Assembly: GCF_009758015.1 (NCBI RefSeq)
Contig: NZ_WSEL01000002.1
Coordinates: forward strand, 166,811-230,810
Direction of reading: 5' to 3'
Source of the DNA: Ramlibacter pinisoli
GTDB taxonomy: Bacteria; Pseudomonadota; Gammaproteobacteria; Burkholderiales; Burkholderiaceae_C
Length of the DNA: 64,000 bases
Shown: positions 36,182 to 46,457 of the stretch, piece after piece
Layout of the letters: each line of letters starts with the position of its first letter
Numbering within the stretch: the first letter of the stretch is position 1
The notes under the pieces: model-generated
The model's database searches: none
Told to the model about the DNA's origin: nothing
Seen by the model: the letters and a program-made list of their open reading frames with translations, nothing else
Made by a program: the position numbers and the translations under genes

Positions 36182-36892
36182 TCAGTCCTGCTGCTTGGCG
36201 AACACGTAGCCGACGCCGCGCACGGTGAGGATGCGCTTGGGGTTCTTGACGTCGGCCTCGATGGCGGCCCGGATGCGGCCCATGTGCACGTCGATCGAGC
36301 GGTCGAAGGCCTCCAGCTCGCGGCCGCGCACCGCCTCCATGATCTGGTCGCGCGTGAGCACGCGGCCGGCGCGCTCGGCCAGCGCCACCAGCAGGTCGAA
36401 CTGGTAGGAGGTCAGCTCGCAGGTGTTGCCGGACACGGTGACGGTGCGGGCGTCGCGGTCGATCTCGAGCGAGCCGAAGCGCAGCCGCTTGGCCGGGGGC
36501 GGCGCGCCCTCGCCGCGGCGGCGCAGGATGGCGCGGATGCGCGCCAGCAGCTCGCGCGGCTCGAACGGCTTGGGCAGGTAGTCGTCGGCGCCCAGCTCGA
36601 GGCCGACGATGCGGTCCATCGGGTCGCCCTTGGCGGTGAGCATCAGCACCGGCACCCGGCCGGCGTCGCCGGGCATGGCGCGGATGCGGCGGCAGACCTC
36701 GAGGCCGTCGAGGTCCGGCAGCATGAGGTCGAGCACCACCAGGTCGGGGAGCGCGCCGGGCGGCTCCTGCAACAGGCCCAGTCCGGCGGTGGCATCGGCG
36801 GCCTTGGTCACGGTGAACCCGGAGCGCTCGAGGTACTCGCCGACCATCTGCGCAAGGCGCGCATCGTCTTCGATCATCAGGAGGTGCTGCAT
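36182..36892 (-). CDS. OmpR-family response regulator
   Basis: The 236-residue regulator has a receiver domain (phospho-acceptor Asp55 in VVLDLMLPDLDG, Lys in YLPKPFEPREL) and an OmpR/PhoB winged helix ending in RILTVRGVGYVF. It is first in a two-gene operon with its kinase and diverges from the acyl-CoA ligase gene across 75 bases. Confidence 0.93.
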   Translation of the reverse strand: MQHLLMIEDDARLAQMVGEYLERSGFTVTKAADATAGLGLLQEPPGALPDLVVLDLMLPDLDGLEVCRRIRAMPGDAGRVPVLMLTAKGDPMDRIVGLELGADDYLPKPFEPRELLARIRAILRRRGEGAPPPAKRLRFGSLEIDRDARTVTVSGNTCELTSYQFDLLVALAERAGRVLTRDQIMEAVRGRELEAFDRSIDVHMGRIRAAIEADVKNPKRILTVRGVGYVFAKQQD

Positions 36893-36967
36893 GGGGGCAT
36901 GGTAATCACGCCCGCAGCTTCGCGGGCGCGCCGCAAGCCGCCTTGTCGCGGCGGTAAAGTTAGGTAA

Positions 36968-38437
36968 ATGGCCCAAGCGTCCACGTTGCCGGAGCTGCTC
37001 GCGCTGCAGGCGCGCGGGCGCGGCGATGCGCCCGCCCTGCAGTTCGGCGACCAGACCATCGGCTATGCGGAACTGGCCGCGCGCGCCGACCGCATGGCCG
37101 CGCTCCTGGGCAACACCTGGGGCGTGCGCCCGGGCGAGCGCATCGCCTGGCTCGGCCTGAACCACCCGCAGCAGCTGGTGCTGCTGTTCGCGCTGGCGCG
37201 CCTGGGCGCGGTCCTGCTGCCGCTGAACATCCGGCTGGCCGTGCCGGAGTGGCAGGCCGTGCTGGCCGACTGCGGCGCGGCGCGGCTGCTGCACGACGCC
37301 ACCTTCGCCGTCCCGGCGCAGGCGCTGGGGGCCGCCGGCGGACTGCCGGTCCATCCGCTGGAGACCCTGGACGGCGCCGGTGGCGGGCCGCCGCCGGACC
37401 GGGCGGCGCCCGACGTTCCGCTACTGCTGGTCTACACCTCCGGCACCAGCGGCCGCCCCAAGGGCGCGCTGCACACCCAGGCCAACCTGCTGGCCAACAT
37501 GGCGATGGCGGCGGCGGTGCAGCAGCTCACGCCGCCCGACCGGGTGCTCACCGTGCTGCCGCTGTTCCACGTCGGCGGTCTGTGCATCCAGACGCTGCCG
37601 GCGCTGGGGGCGGGCGCGACCGTGCTGCTGCAGCCGCGCTTCGCGCCCGACGCCACCTTCGACGCCATCGAGCGCCAGCGGCCGACGCTCACCCTGCAGG
37701 TGCCGGCGACGATGAAGGCGCTGGTCGACGACCCGCGCTGGCCGGCGGCGGACCTGGGCAGCCTGCGCGCCGTCTGGGCCGGCTCCAGCCTGCTGCCCGA
37801 GCCGCTGGTGCAGGCCTTCCATGCGCGCGGGCTGCCGGTGTGCAACGTCTATGGCGCCACCGAGACCGGGCCGTTCTCGATCGCCCTGCCGCCGGCGCAG
37901 GCCGTCGGCCATGTCGGCTCGTGCGGCTGGCCGGCACCGGGCGTCGAGGTGCGGCTGGCGGGGCTGCAGCAGGGCGTGGGCGAGGTCTGGCTGCGCGCGC
38001 CCAACGTGGTGCAGCGCTACTGGCCCGACCAGCCGGCCACCGATGGCGAGGGCTGGTTCCACACCGGCGACCTGGCGCGCCAGGCCGGCGACGGCAGCTA
38101 CACCATCGTCGGCCGGGCCCGGGACCTGATCATCTCGGGCGGCGAGAACATCCATCCGGCCGAACTCGAGGCGCCGCTGGCGGCGCACCCTGACGTGCTC
38201 GAGTGCGCAGCCTTCGGCCTGCCCGATGCGGACTGGGGCGAGGTGGTGGCGATGGCGGTGGTGCTGCGGCCGGGCGCCGCCTGCACCGACGCGCAACTGC
38301 GCGAGCACCTGGCGCAGCGGGTCGCGCGCTACAAGCTGCCGCGCCGCTGGCTGCGGCTGGACGCGCTGCCCAAGACGGCGCTGGGCAAGGTGCAGCGGGC
38401 CGTGCTGGCCGCGCGCGCCGGCCCTCAGGCGGGCTGA
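36968..38437 (+). CDS. AMP-dependent acyl-CoA ligase (ANL superfamily)
   Basis: The 489-residue enzyme has the complete ANL motif set: LVYTSGTSGRPKGA, NVYGATETG, GWFHTGDLA, ARDLIISGGENIHP and a C-terminal catalytic Lys in PKTALGKVQR. It adenylates a carboxylic acid and joins it to CoA. The fatty or aromatic substrate is not determined by sequence. The 3' end overlaps the convergent ampG by 13 bases. Confidence 0.88.
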   Translation: MAQASTLPELLALQARGRGDAPALQFGDQTIGYAELAARADRMAALLGNTWGVRPGERIAWLGLNHPQQLVLLFALARLGAVLLPLNIRLAVPEWQAVLADCGAARLLHDATFAVPAQALGAAGGLPVHPLETLDGAGGGPPPDRAAPDVPLLLVYTSGTSGRPKGALHTQANLLANMAMAAAVQQLTPPDRVLTVLPLFHVGGLCIQTLPALGAGATVLLQPRFAPDATFDAIERQRPTLTLQVPATMKALVDDPRWPAADLGSLRAVWAGSSLLPEPLVQAFHARGLPVCNVYGATETGPFSIALPPAQAVGHVGSCGWPAPGVEVRLAGLQQGVGEVWLRAPNVVQRYWPDQPATDGEGWFHTGDLARQAGDGSYTIVGRARDLIISGGENIHPAELEAPLAAHPDVLECAAFGLPDADWGEVVAMAVVLRPGAACTDAQLREHLAQRVARYKLPRRWLRLDALPKTALGKVQRAVLAARAGPQAG

Positions 38438-39780
38438 GGCGCCGCGCGCACCGGCTGCACCCGGCCGGCCAGCCACACCAGCAGCAGCACCGGCACGCCC
38501 AGGCAGGCGGTGGCGGTGAAGAAGTTGCCGTAGCCGAAGGCTTCGACGAACCGGCCGGAAAAGCCGGCCAGCCACTTGGGCAGCAGCAGCATCATGGAGC
38601 TGAAGAGCGCGTACTGGGTCGCCGAGTAGCTGACGTTGGTCAGGCCCGAGAGATAGGCGATGAAGCCGGCGGAGGCGATGCCCGACGACAGGTTGTCGGC
38701 CGAGATCACGAACACCAGTGCCGTGACGTCGTGGCCGCGGGTGCCCAGCCAGGCGAACAGCAGGTTGCTGGCGGCGCTGAGGACGGCCCCGAGCATCAGC
38801 ACGCGCATGACGCCGAGCCGCAAGGACAGGATGCCGCCGATGAAGGTGCCGGCCAGCGTCATGACGACGCCGAAGACCTTGGTGATGGCCGCCACTTCGT
38901 CCTTGGTGTAGCCCATGTCCGAATAGAACGGGTTGGCCATGATGCCCATCACCACGTCGCTGATCCGGTAGATGGCGATCAGGGCCAGGATCAGCACGGC
39001 CTGGGTGCGGTAGCGACGCAGGAAGTCGGCGAACGGCTCGACCACCGTCTCGCGCAGCCATTGGGCGGCATCGCGCGCCGGCGGCAAGACGGCCTGCACC
39101 GGCTCGCGCGACAGCAGCACGGTGACCACGCCGACCAGCATGGAGGCGGCCATGGCCAGGTACGCGGCGCGCCAGGCGTCGTGCTGGTAGGTCCCGGCAC
39201 CCGGCAACTCGGCGCGGGCGGCGATCCAGAACACGCCGGCGCCGGCCCAGATCATGGCGAGCCGGTAGCCGGTCTGGTAGGTGGCGGCCAGCGCGCCCTG
39301 GCGATTCACGTCCGCCGATTCGATCCGGAACGCGTCCAGGGCGATGTCCTGCGTGGCCGAGGCGAAGGCCACGAGCAGCGCGCACCAGGCCACCGCCGAC
39401 CGGTCGACCTTCGGATCGAACCAGGCCATGCCGACCAGTCCGGCGATGACGGCGGCCTGGGCCAGCAGCAGCCAGCTGCGCCTGCGTCCGAGGGCGCGCG
39501 TGAGCAGCGGCAACGGCAGCCGATCGACCAGCGGTGCCCACGCCCACTTGAACGCGTACGCCAGGCCGACCCAGGACAGGTAGCCGATGGTCGCGAGGTC
39601 GATGCCGGCTTCGCGCAGCCGGAAGCTCAGGGTGCCCAGCACCAGCAGCAGCGGCAGGCCGGCCGAAAAGCCCAGCGACAGCATGCGCAGGGTGGCGGGT
39701 TCACGGTAGACCTTCAGGCTTTCCAGCCATCCGGCAGCGGGGCGCTCGTTCCGAGCCTGTGTGGGGGTGTTGTCTGACAT
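38425..39780 (-). CDS. ampG: AmpG-family muropeptide permease
   Basis: The 451-residue MFS protein has the AmpG features SFRLREAGIDLATIG, FKWAWAPLVDRLPLP, SATQDIALDAFRIE and ISADNLSSGIASAGFIAYLSGL. It imports anhydro-muropeptides for cell-wall recycling, which also feeds AmpC-type beta-lactamase control in many species. The start at 39780 is 31 bases from a divergent M48 protease gene. Confidence 0.9.
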   Translation of the reverse strand: MSDNTPTQARNERPAAGWLESLKVYREPATLRMLSLGFSAGLPLLLVLGTLSFRLREAGIDLATIGYLSWVGLAYAFKWAWAPLVDRLPLPLLTRALGRRRSWLLLAQAAVIAGLVGMAWFDPKVDRSAVAWCALLVAFASATQDIALDAFRIESADVNRQGALAATYQTGYRLAMIWAGAGVFWIAARAELPGAGTYQHDAWRAAYLAMAASMLVGVVTVLLSREPVQAVLPPARDAAQWLRETVVEPFADFLRRYRTQAVLILALIAIYRISDVVMGIMANPFYSDMGYTKDEVAAITKVFGVVMTLAGTFIGGILSLRLGVMRVLMLGAVLSAASNLLFAWLGTRGHDVTALVFVISADNLSSGIASAGFIAYLSGLTNVSYSATQYALFSSMMLLLPKWLAGFSGRFVEAFGYGNFFTATACLGVPVLLLVWLAGRVQPVRAAPQPA

Positions 39781-39811
39781 TGGCTCGTCTGATTTTTTTT
39801 ATTATTGCTGC

Positions 39812-40648
39812 ATGTGCCAGTCGTGCTTCGCCCGTGCCAGTGCCTGGATGCCGCGCCGCGGATTCCTGGCACTCGCCGGTGCCGCCGCCGCCACACCGGT
39901 GTTGGCCCAGGTCGACGTCGGCGCGCCGTCGCGGGCCCGGGGCCTGGTGCCGGCGGACGAAATCGAGGCCGCATCGGCGCAGCAGTACTCGCAGATGATG
40001 GCCGAAGCGCGCCAGCAGAAGGCGCTGGCACCGGAGAACTACCCGCAGCTGCAGCGGCTGCGGTCCATCGCCGCCCGCCTGATCCCGCAAAGCCCGCGCT
40101 GGAACGAGCGCGCCAAGTCCTGGCGCTGGGAAGTGAACCTGATCGGCAGCAAGCAGATCAACGCGTTCTGCATGCCGGGCGGCAAGATCGCCTTCTACAC
40201 CGGCCTGCTCGATCAACTGCAGCTGAGCGACGACGAGGCCGCCATGGTCATGGGCCACGAGATGGCGCACGCGCTGCGCGAACACGCGCGTGCCCGCATC
40301 GGCAAGGAGCAGGGCACCGGCGCGCTGCTGCAACTGGGCGCGCAGCTGTTCGGGCTCGGCCAGCTGGGCGACGTGGCGGCCAACATCGGCACCCAGCTGA
40401 TCTCTCTGCGCTTCTCGCGCGAGGACGAGACCGAGGCCGACCTGGTGGGCCTGGAGCTCGGCGCCCGCGCCGGCTACCAGCCCGAAGCCTCGGTGTCGCT
40501 GTGGGAGAAGATGGGCAAGGCCTCGGGCGGCAGCCAGGGGCCGGCCTTCCTGTCGACGCACCCGACCGGCCCGGACCGGCTGGCCCGCCTGCGCGAGAAC
40601 GTGCCCAAGGTGCGCGGCCTGTACCAGCAGGCCATCGCCGGTCGCTAG
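39812..40648 (+). CDS. M48-family zinc metalloprotease
   Basis: The catalytic HExxH is in VMGHEMAHALREH, and the third ligand Glu in EDETEADLVGLEL. The N-terminus carries PRRGFLALAGAAAATPVLAQ, a signal sequence. The start at 39812 (MCQSC) is chosen; an ATG at 39848 placed directly before the signal peptide is an equal alternative. Periplasmic M48 proteins of the LoiP/BepA group act in envelope quality control. It ends with a 4-base convergent overlap. Confidence 0.87.
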   Translation: MCQSCFARASAWMPRRGFLALAGAAAATPVLAQVDVGAPSRARGLVPADEIEAASAQQYSQMMAEARQQKALAPENYPQLQRLRSIAARLIPQSPRWNERAKSWRWEVNLIGSKQINAFCMPGGKIAFYTGLLDQLQLSDDEAAMVMGHEMAHALREHARARIGKEQGTGALLQLGAQLFGLGQLGDVAANIGTQLISLRFSREDETEADLVGLELGARAGYQPEASVSLWEKMGKASGGSQGPAFLSTHPTGPDRLARLRENVPKVRGLYQQAIAGR

Positions 40649-41550
40649 GCGCGCTGCACGCCGGCCAGCGCCGGCCGCCGCGCCGGCCACAGCACCGACG
40701 CGATCGCCACCACCATCAGCGCCACGGCGGCCCAGTCCTGCCAGTGGATCGCCTCCTTCAGCCACAGCGCGCCGGTGAACACGCCCAGCACCGGGATGAA
40801 CATCACGCTCAGGCTGGAGGCGATCGGCGGCAGCACCCGCGCCAGGTAGAACCAGGCCGCGTGGGCGAAGCCGAAGATCAGCACCGCGTTGTACAGGATC
40901 GAGCCCCACACCGGCGCGCTCGGGACCTGCCAGTCGGCGCGCTCGAACAGCGTGCTGAGCACGGTCATCACGCACGCCGTCAGCAGCGTCATCCAGAACG
41001 AGATCGTCAGCGTGGGCCGGTCGATGGTGGTGCGGCGCAGCAACTGCGTGCCCAGCGCCCAGACCGCGGCCGCCACCAGCGCCAGCACCACGCCGACCGG
41101 CCGGCCGGCCAGGTGGGTGAGCTCGTGCCACAGCAGCAGGGCGACGCCGAGCGCGGCGGCGCTGACGCCCAGCCAGCCGCGGCGGCTCAGGGCGGTGGAG
41201 AACAGCAGGGCGCCGATCACGGCCGAAAAGATCGGCATGGTGTAGCCCAGGATGGCGGCGCGGCCGCTGGACAGGGTGCGCACCGCCAGGATGATGCAGG
41301 CGTGCCAGACGAACATGTTGGTGGCGGCCAGCCAGAGCAGCTGCGGCCAGTCGCGCCGCGCGATCGAGAACGGTACCTTCAGCAGCAGCAGCACCGCGGC
41401 CAGCACCGGCACGCCGATCCAGATCGAGAGCGCGCGGAAGGCCAGCGGCGGGTACGCGGTGACGCCGATCTTCATCACCGGCCAGTTCACGCCCCACACC
41501 AGGGTCAGGAGCACGAGGAGGACGAGTTGCTGCCGGGTCAGTCGCTGCAT
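40645..41550 (-). CDS. EamA-family (DMT) transporter
   Basis: The 301-residue ten-helix transporter begins with the family-typical [21 protein letters not shown]. It is the third DMT transporter in the window, and the substrate is unknown. It is divergent from pyrF (35-base gap) and convergent with the M48 gene. Confidence 0.87.
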   Translation of the reverse strand: MQRLTRQQLVLLVLLTLVWGVNWPVMKIGVTAYPPLAFRALSIWIGVPVLAAVLLLLKVPFSIARRDWPQLLWLAATNMFVWHACIILAVRTLSSGRAAILGYTMPIFSAVIGALLFSTALSRRGWLGVSAAALGVALLLWHELTHLAGRPVGVVLALVAAAVWALGTQLLRRTTIDRPTLTISFWMTLLTACVMTVLSTLFERADWQVPSAPVWGSILYNAVLIFGFAHAAWFYLARVLPPIASSLSVMFIPVLGVFTGALWLKEAIHWQDWAAVALMVVAIASVLWPARRPALAGVQRA

Positions 41551-41585
41551 GGGGCGCGATTGTGGGTCATCCGTACAATCGAAGC

Positions 41586-42413
41586 ATGACGTTCCTCGAG
41601 ATGCTGCAGGACGCGCAGCAGCGCAACGCCTCGATGCTTTGCGTGGGCCTCGACCCCGAGCCCAAGCGCCTGCCGGGCGCGATGCAGGGCGACCCGTCGC
41701 GCATCCACGAGTTCTGCGCCCGCATCGTCGAGGCCACCGCCGACCTCGCGATCGCCTTCAAGCCGCAGATCGCCTACTTCGCCGCCCACCGCGCCGAGGC
41801 CCAGCTGGAGCAGCTGGTGGCCCACATCCGCCGGGTGGCGCCGCACGTGCCGGTGATCCTCGATGCCAAGCGCGGCGACATCGGCTCCACCGCCGAGCAG
41901 TACGCGATCGAGGCCTTCGAGCGCTACGACGCCGACGCCGTGACGCTGTCCCCCTTCATGGGCTTCGACTCGGTGCAACCCTACCTGCGGCACCCGGGCA
42001 AGGGCGCCTTCCTGCTGTGCCGCACCTCCAACCCGGGCGGCGACGACCTGCAGAACCAGCGCCTGGGCTCGGTCGACGGCAACCCGCTGCTGTACGAGCA
42101 CGTGGCGCGTTTGGCGCAGGGCCCCTGGAACCTGAACGGCCAGCTCGGCCTGGTGGTCGGCGCGACCTACCCGAACGAGATCGAGCGCGTGCGTGCGCTG
42201 GCGCCCACGCTGCCGTTGCTGATCCCCGGCGTCGGGGCGCAGGGCGGCGACGCCGTCGCCACCGTGCGGGCCGGCTGGCGGCCCGACGGTCCGATCGTCG
42301 TCAACTCCTCGCGGGCCATCCTCTACGCCTCCTCCGGCGCCGACTTCGCCGATGCGGCGCGGGCCGAGGCGCTGCGCACCCGCGCCGTGCTGGCGGCGGC
42401 GCGGCCGGCCTAA
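41586..42413 (+). CDS. pyrF: Orotidine 5'-phosphate decarboxylase (type 2)
   Basis: The 275-residue enzyme is of the longer type 2 class, with [13 protein letters not shown] near the start and the catalytic Asp/Lys set in [15 protein letters not shown]. It makes UMP from OMP, the last step of pyrimidine synthesis. Its stop overlaps the convergent DUF3606 gene by 4 bases. Confidence 0.95.
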   Translation: MTFLEMLQDAQQRNASMLCVGLDPEPKRLPGAMQGDPSRIHEFCARIVEATADLAIAFKPQIAYFAAHRAEAQLEQLVAHIRRVAPHVPVILDAKRGDIGSTAEQYAIEAFERYDADAVTLSPFMGFDSVQPYLRHPGKGAFLLCRTSNPGGDDLQNQRLGSVDGNPLLYEHVARLAQGPWNLNGQLGLVVGATYPNEIERVRALAPTLPLLIPGVGAQGGDAVATVRAGWRPDGPIVVNSSRAILYASSGADFADAARAEALRTRAVLAAARPA

Positions 42414-42625
42414 CCGCCCAGCTCGGCCACCCGGTCGGCGTTGGTGGTGCTGTGGCTGCCCTTGAGGTGCATCTCGACGTCGGCGGCGATGGCGCCGACT
42501 GCGCGCACCGCTTCGTGCAGCTGCCGCTCGGTGGTGTCGAGCTTGCGGGCCCAGGCGGCGCAGTCCTGCGGATCGTTCACGTCGATGCGGTCGGGCTCCA
42601 CGCCCGGCTGGGTGGATGGGGACAT
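42410..42625 (-). CDS. DUF3606 small protein
   Basis: The 71-residue protein has the DUF3606 pattern: [32 protein letters not shown]. The family is short, common in proteobacteria and of unknown function. It lies between pyrF and uvrA and is probably monocistronic. Confidence 0.8.
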   Translation of the reverse strand: MSPSTQPGVEPDRIDVNDPQDCAAWARKLDTTERQLHEAVRAVGAIAADVEMHLKGSHSTTNADRVAELGG

Positions 42626-42728
42626 GGCCGAACCTCCTGCTGCTGCGATGCCTCAGGCTAGTTCGGCCACCCCGTCCGCGCTGTAGGCCGGTGCCGCACA
42701 CGGCCGCACCGGCCCGGGGCGCGCCCGG

Positions 42729-45632
42729 CTAGAGCAGCCGCTGCAGGTAGCGGCCGGTGTGGCTGGCCGGATCGGCCGCCACCTGCTCGGGCGTGCCGGC
42801 CACCACCACCGTGCCACCGCCGGCGCCGCCCTCGGGGCCCATGTCGATCACCCAGTCGGCCGTCTTGATGACGTCCAGGTTGTGCTCGATGATGACGATG
42901 GTGTTGCCGGCATCGCGCAGCTGGTGCAGCACCTTCAGCAGCAGGTCGGTGTCGGCGAAGTGCAGCCCGGTGGTGGGCTCGTCCAGGATGTAGAGCGTGC
43001 GGCCGGTGTCGCGCTTGGACAGCTCCAGCGCCAGCTTGACGCGCTGCGCCTCGCCGCCCGACAGCGTGGTGGCCGCCTGCCCCAGCTTGACGTACGACAG
43101 GCCCACGTCCAGCAGCGTCTGCAGCTTGCGGGCGATGGCCGGCACGGGCTTCAGGAACTCGTAGGCGTCCTCCACCGTCAGGTCCAGGATCTGGGCGATG
43201 TTGCGGCCCTTCCACTGCACCTCCAGCGTCTCGCGGTTGTAGCGCTGGCCGCGGCAGACATCGCAGGGCACGTAGACGTCAGGCAGGAAGTGCATCTCGA
43301 CCTTCACCACGCCGTCGCCCTGGCAGGCCTCGCAGCGGCCGCCGGCGACGTTGAAGGAGAACCGGCCCGGGCCGTAGCCGCGTTCCTTGGCGGTGGCGGT
43401 CTCGGCCATCAGCTCGCGGATCGGCGTGAACAGGCCGCTGTAGGTGGCCGGGTTGCTGCGCGGGGTGCGGCCGATCGGCGACTGGTCGACGTTGATCACC
43501 TTGTCGAAATGGTCGATGCCCTCGATGGCGACGTGCGGCGCCGGCTCCTCGTGGGCGCGGTACAGCTCGCGCGCCACCGCCGCGTACAGCGTGTCGTTCA
43601 CCAGGGTCGACTTGCCCGAGCCCGAGACGCCGGTCACGCAGGTCAGCAGCCCGACCGGGATGTCGACCGTCACGTCCTTCAGGTTGTTGCCGTGCGCGCC
43701 CTCGATGCGCAGCTTCTGCACCGCGCCGGCCTTGCCGCCGGCCAGCGGCAGCCAGGGGTGGCGCGTGGCCGGCACCGGGATGACCCGGCGGCGCGACAGG
43801 TACTGGCCGGTGAGCGAATCGGCGCTGGCCTCGACGTCGGCCGGCGTGCCCTGCGCCATCACCCGGCCGCCGTGCAGGCCGGCGCCCGGTCCCATGTCGA
43901 CCACGTGGTCGGCGGCGCGGATCATGTCCTCGTCGTGCTCGACCACCAGCACGCTGTTGCCGATGTCGCGCAGGTGCTGCAGGGTGCCGATCAGGCGGTC
44001 GTTGTCGCGCTGGTGCAGGCCGATGCTGGGCTCGTCCAGCACGTACATCACGCCGGTGAGGCCGGAGCCGATCTGGCTGGCCAGCCGGATGCGCTGCGCC
44101 TCGCCGCCCGACAGGGTCTCGGCGCTGCGGTCCAGGCTCAGGTAGTTGAGGCCGACGTCGTTGAGGAAGCGCAGCCGGTTGGCGATCTCGCGCACCACCT
44201 TGTCGGCGATCTCGGCCTTCGAGCCGGCCAGCTGCAGCGACGAGAAGTAGTCGAGGCAGTCGCGCAACGTGAGGTGGCTGATGGTGTGGATGGTGCGCGC
44301 CTGCGCCTGGTCGCCCACCCGCACGTGGCGCGCCTCCGGTCGCAGCCGGGTGCCGCCGCACTCGGGGCAGGGCTGCAGGCTGCGGTAGCGCGCCAGTTCC
44401 TCGCGCACCGCCGGCGCGTCGGTCTCGCGGTAGCGCCGCGCCATGCCGGGGATGATGCCCTCGAAGGGGTGCTTCTTCGTGACCTTCCTGCCGGCCGTGC
44501 TGCCCGACTCCATCACGTAGTGGAAGCGGATCTCCTCTTCGCCCGAGCCGTGCAGCAGCACCTGCTGCACCGGCGCGGGCAGCGACTCGAACGGGGCGTC
44601 GACGCTGAAGCCGTAGTGCTTGGCCAGGCTCTCGACCAGGCCGAAGTAGTAGGGGTTGCGCCGGTCCCAGCCCTTGACCGCGCCCGAGGCCAGCGACAGC
44701 GAGGGAAAGGCCACCACCCGCTGCGGGTCGAAGTGCTCCATCGCGCCCAGGCCGTCGCAGGCCGGGCAGGCGCCCACCGGCGAGTTGAACGAGAACAGGC
44801 GTGGTTCCAGCTCGCTGATCGAGTAGTGGCAGATCGGGCAGGCGAACTTGGCGTTGAACAGGTGCTCGGTGCCGCCGTCCATCTCCAGCGCCACCGCCCG
44901 GCCCTCGGCCAGCCGCAGTGCCGCCTCGAAGCTCTCGGCCAGGCGCTGCTGCACCTCGGGCCGCACCTTCAGGCGGTCGATGACGACATCGATGTCGTGC
45001 TTCTCGGTCTTCTTCAGCTTGGGCAGCTGGTCGAACTCGTACGGCGTGCCGTTGACGCGGAAGCGCACGTAGCCCTGCGCCTGCATGTGCGCGAACACGT
45101 CCTCGAACTCGCCCTTGCGCTCGCGCGCGATCGGCGCCAGCACCATCAGTCGGGTGTCGGGCGGCAGCGCCAGCACGGTGTCCACCATCTGGGACACGGT
45201 CTGCGAGGTCAGCGGGATGTCGTGGGTGGGGCAGTAGGGCGTGCCGGCGCGGGCGAACAGCAGCCGCAGGTAGTCATGGATCTCGGTCACTGTGCCGACG
45301 GTCGAGCGCGGGTTGTGGCTGGTGGCCTTCTGCTCGATCGAGATCGCGGGCGACAGGCCCTCGATCAGGTCGACGTCGGGCTTGTCCATGAGCTGCAGGA
45401 ACTGCCGCGCATAGGCCGACAGGCTCTCGACGTAGCGCCGCTGGCCCTCGGCATACAGCGTGTCGAAGGCGAGCGACGACTTGCCCGAGCCCGACAGGCC
45501 GGTGATCACCACCAGCCGGTTGCGCGGCAGGTCGAGATCGATGTTCTTGAGGTTGTGGGTGCGCGCGCCGCGGATGCTGATCCGCTGCCTCAAGGCCTCT
45601 TGCAAGGACTTGCCGTGGGTGCTGTCGTTCAA
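42729..45632 (-). CDS. uvrA: Excinuclease ABC subunit A
   Basis: The UvrA protein of about 967 residues has two ABC ATPase modules: Walker [20 protein letters not shown] in the first and [18 protein letters not shown] in the second. The two zinc fingers include [14 protein letters not shown] and [10 protein letters not shown]. It recognises bulky DNA lesions in nucleotide excision repair. No ATG lies close to the conserved [14 protein letters not shown] start. I place the start at TTG 45632 (MNDSTHGKS); a TTG at 45605 is another option, and an ATG at 45785 would add a non-conserved extension. Confidence 0.93.
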   Translation of the reverse strand: MNDSTHGKSLQEALRQRISIRGARTHNLKNIDLDLPRNRLVVITGLSGSGKSSLAFDTLYAEGQRRYVESLSAYARQFLQLMDKPDVDLIEGLSPAISIEQKATSHNPRSTVGTVTEIHDYLRLLFARAGTPYCPTHDIPLTSQTVSQMVDTVLALPPDTRLMVLAPIARERKGEFEDVFAHMQAQGYVRFRVNGTPYEFDQLPKLKKTEKHDIDVVIDRLKVRPEVQQRLAESFEAALRLAEGRAVALEMDGGTEHLFNAKFACPICHYSISELEPRLFSFNSPVGACPACDGLGAMEHFDPQRVVAFPSLSLASGAVKGWDRRNPYYFGLVESLAKHYGFSVDAPFESLPAPVQQVLLHGSGEEEIRFHYVMESGSTAGRKVTKKHPFEGIIPGMARRYRETDAPAVREELARYRSLQPCPECGGTRLRPEARHVRVGDQAQARTIHTISHLTLRDCLDYFSSLQLAGSKAEIADKVVREIANRLRFLNDVGLNYLSLDRSAETLSGGEAQRIRLASQIGSGLTGVMYVLDEPSIGLHQRDNDRLIGTLQHLRDIGNSVLVVEHDEDMIRAADHVVDMGPGAGLHGGRVMAQGTPADVEASADSLTGQYLSRRRVIPVPATRHPWLPLAGGKAGAVQKLRIEGAHGNNLKDVTVDIPVGLLTCVTGVSGSGKSTLVNDTLYAAVARELYRAHEEPAPHVAIEGIDHFDKVINVDQSPIGRTPRSNPATYSGLFTPIRELMAETATAKERGYGPGRFSFNVAGGRCEACQGDGVVKVEMHFLPDVYVPCDVCRGQRYNRETLEVQWKGRNIAQILDLTVEDAYEFLKPVPAIARKLQTLLDVGLSYVKLGQAATTLSGGEAQRVKLALELSKRDTGRTLYILDEPTTGLHFADTDLLLKVLHQLRDAGNTIVIIEHNLDVIKTADWVIDMGPEGGAGGGTVVVAGTPEQVAADPASHTGRYLQRLL

Positions 45633-45814
45633 GATGGGCCGGGCCGAGGGAAACCCGACATGATAGGGCGCCGACGCCGGCGGGCGCGAGAGGCGGCAGC
45701 CCGATTCGCCGGCGAGCCCGCCCGTGCTGTAAGCGGGCGAGTCAGTTGTATCGCGGGGAGTAAAGCGCCCACGCCCGGCGTTCATGGGGTGTCAACACCC
45801 CTGGAGACGACGCC

Positions 45815-46345
45815 ATGCCCTACCTTGCCCACCCCCTGCTGGCTGCCTGCCGGCGCCCCTGCGCGGCCATTGGACGGCTGCTGCCCGCCGTCGCGGCGGC
45901 GCTGCTGGCCGGCGCGGCCCTGGCGCCGGCCGCCGCCCTGGCCGATGACCTGCTGGTGCGGTTCGACGGCGGCATCGGCTCGCAGCCGCTGCGTTCCGGC
46001 CCGGCCGTCAACACGGTCCAGAACGTCAATCCCGGCGGCATCCCCTGGGTCATCGCCGAGCTGCGCGCCGACGTGCGCACCGACGGCAGGATCCGGGTCA
46101 ACGGCCGCGGTCTGCTGCTGGCCGGCGGCAACGGCGTCGGCACCAACGGCAACCAGAGCGTGCGGGCCCGGCTGTTCTGCGACGGTGCGGCGTCCGACAG
46201 CAACCTGGTCGCGCTGGAGCCGAACGGCGACTTCCGCATCGACGACCGTCTGGTGCCGACGCCGCCGACTCCCTGCAACAGCCCCATCCTGCTGATCGTC
46301 AGCGGCGGCGGCAACTGGTTCGCGGCCGGCATCCCGGACCGCTGA
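45815..46345 (+). CDS. Hypothetical secreted protein
   Basis: The 176-residue product has an N-terminal signal or anchor (about residues 18-43, cleavage after ALA). A compact domain follows, with VRFDGGIGSQPL and an internal LFCDG ... PTPPTPCNS cysteine pair likely to form a disulfide. I recognise no family; similar short secreted proteins in beta- and gammaproteobacteria have no known function. It diverges from uvrA. Confidence 0.65.
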   Translation: MPYLAHPLLAACRRPCAAIGRLLPAVAAALLAGAALAPAAALADDLLVRFDGGIGSQPLRSGPAVNTVQNVNPGGIPWVIAELRADVRTDGRIRVNGRGLLLAGGNGVGTNGNQSVRARLFCDGAASDSNLVALEPNGDFRIDDRLVPTPPTPCNSPILLIVSGGGNWFAAGIPDR

Positions 46346-46457
46346 CCTTGACTGGCCCCTGCGCGGGGCCTTCGCGCGCGCTGTCGGCGGGGCGGCGCGC
46401 ACATCCACGACAATCGGCGTCTTTTGCCGGGCGGCCGCCCGGCCCCCGCCCGACGCC

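Noticed and set aside
42759..46295. Plus-strand frame of more than 1,000 codons opposite uvrA
   Set aside because: Antisense shadow of uvrA; the translation is His/Gln/Val-rich low complexity.
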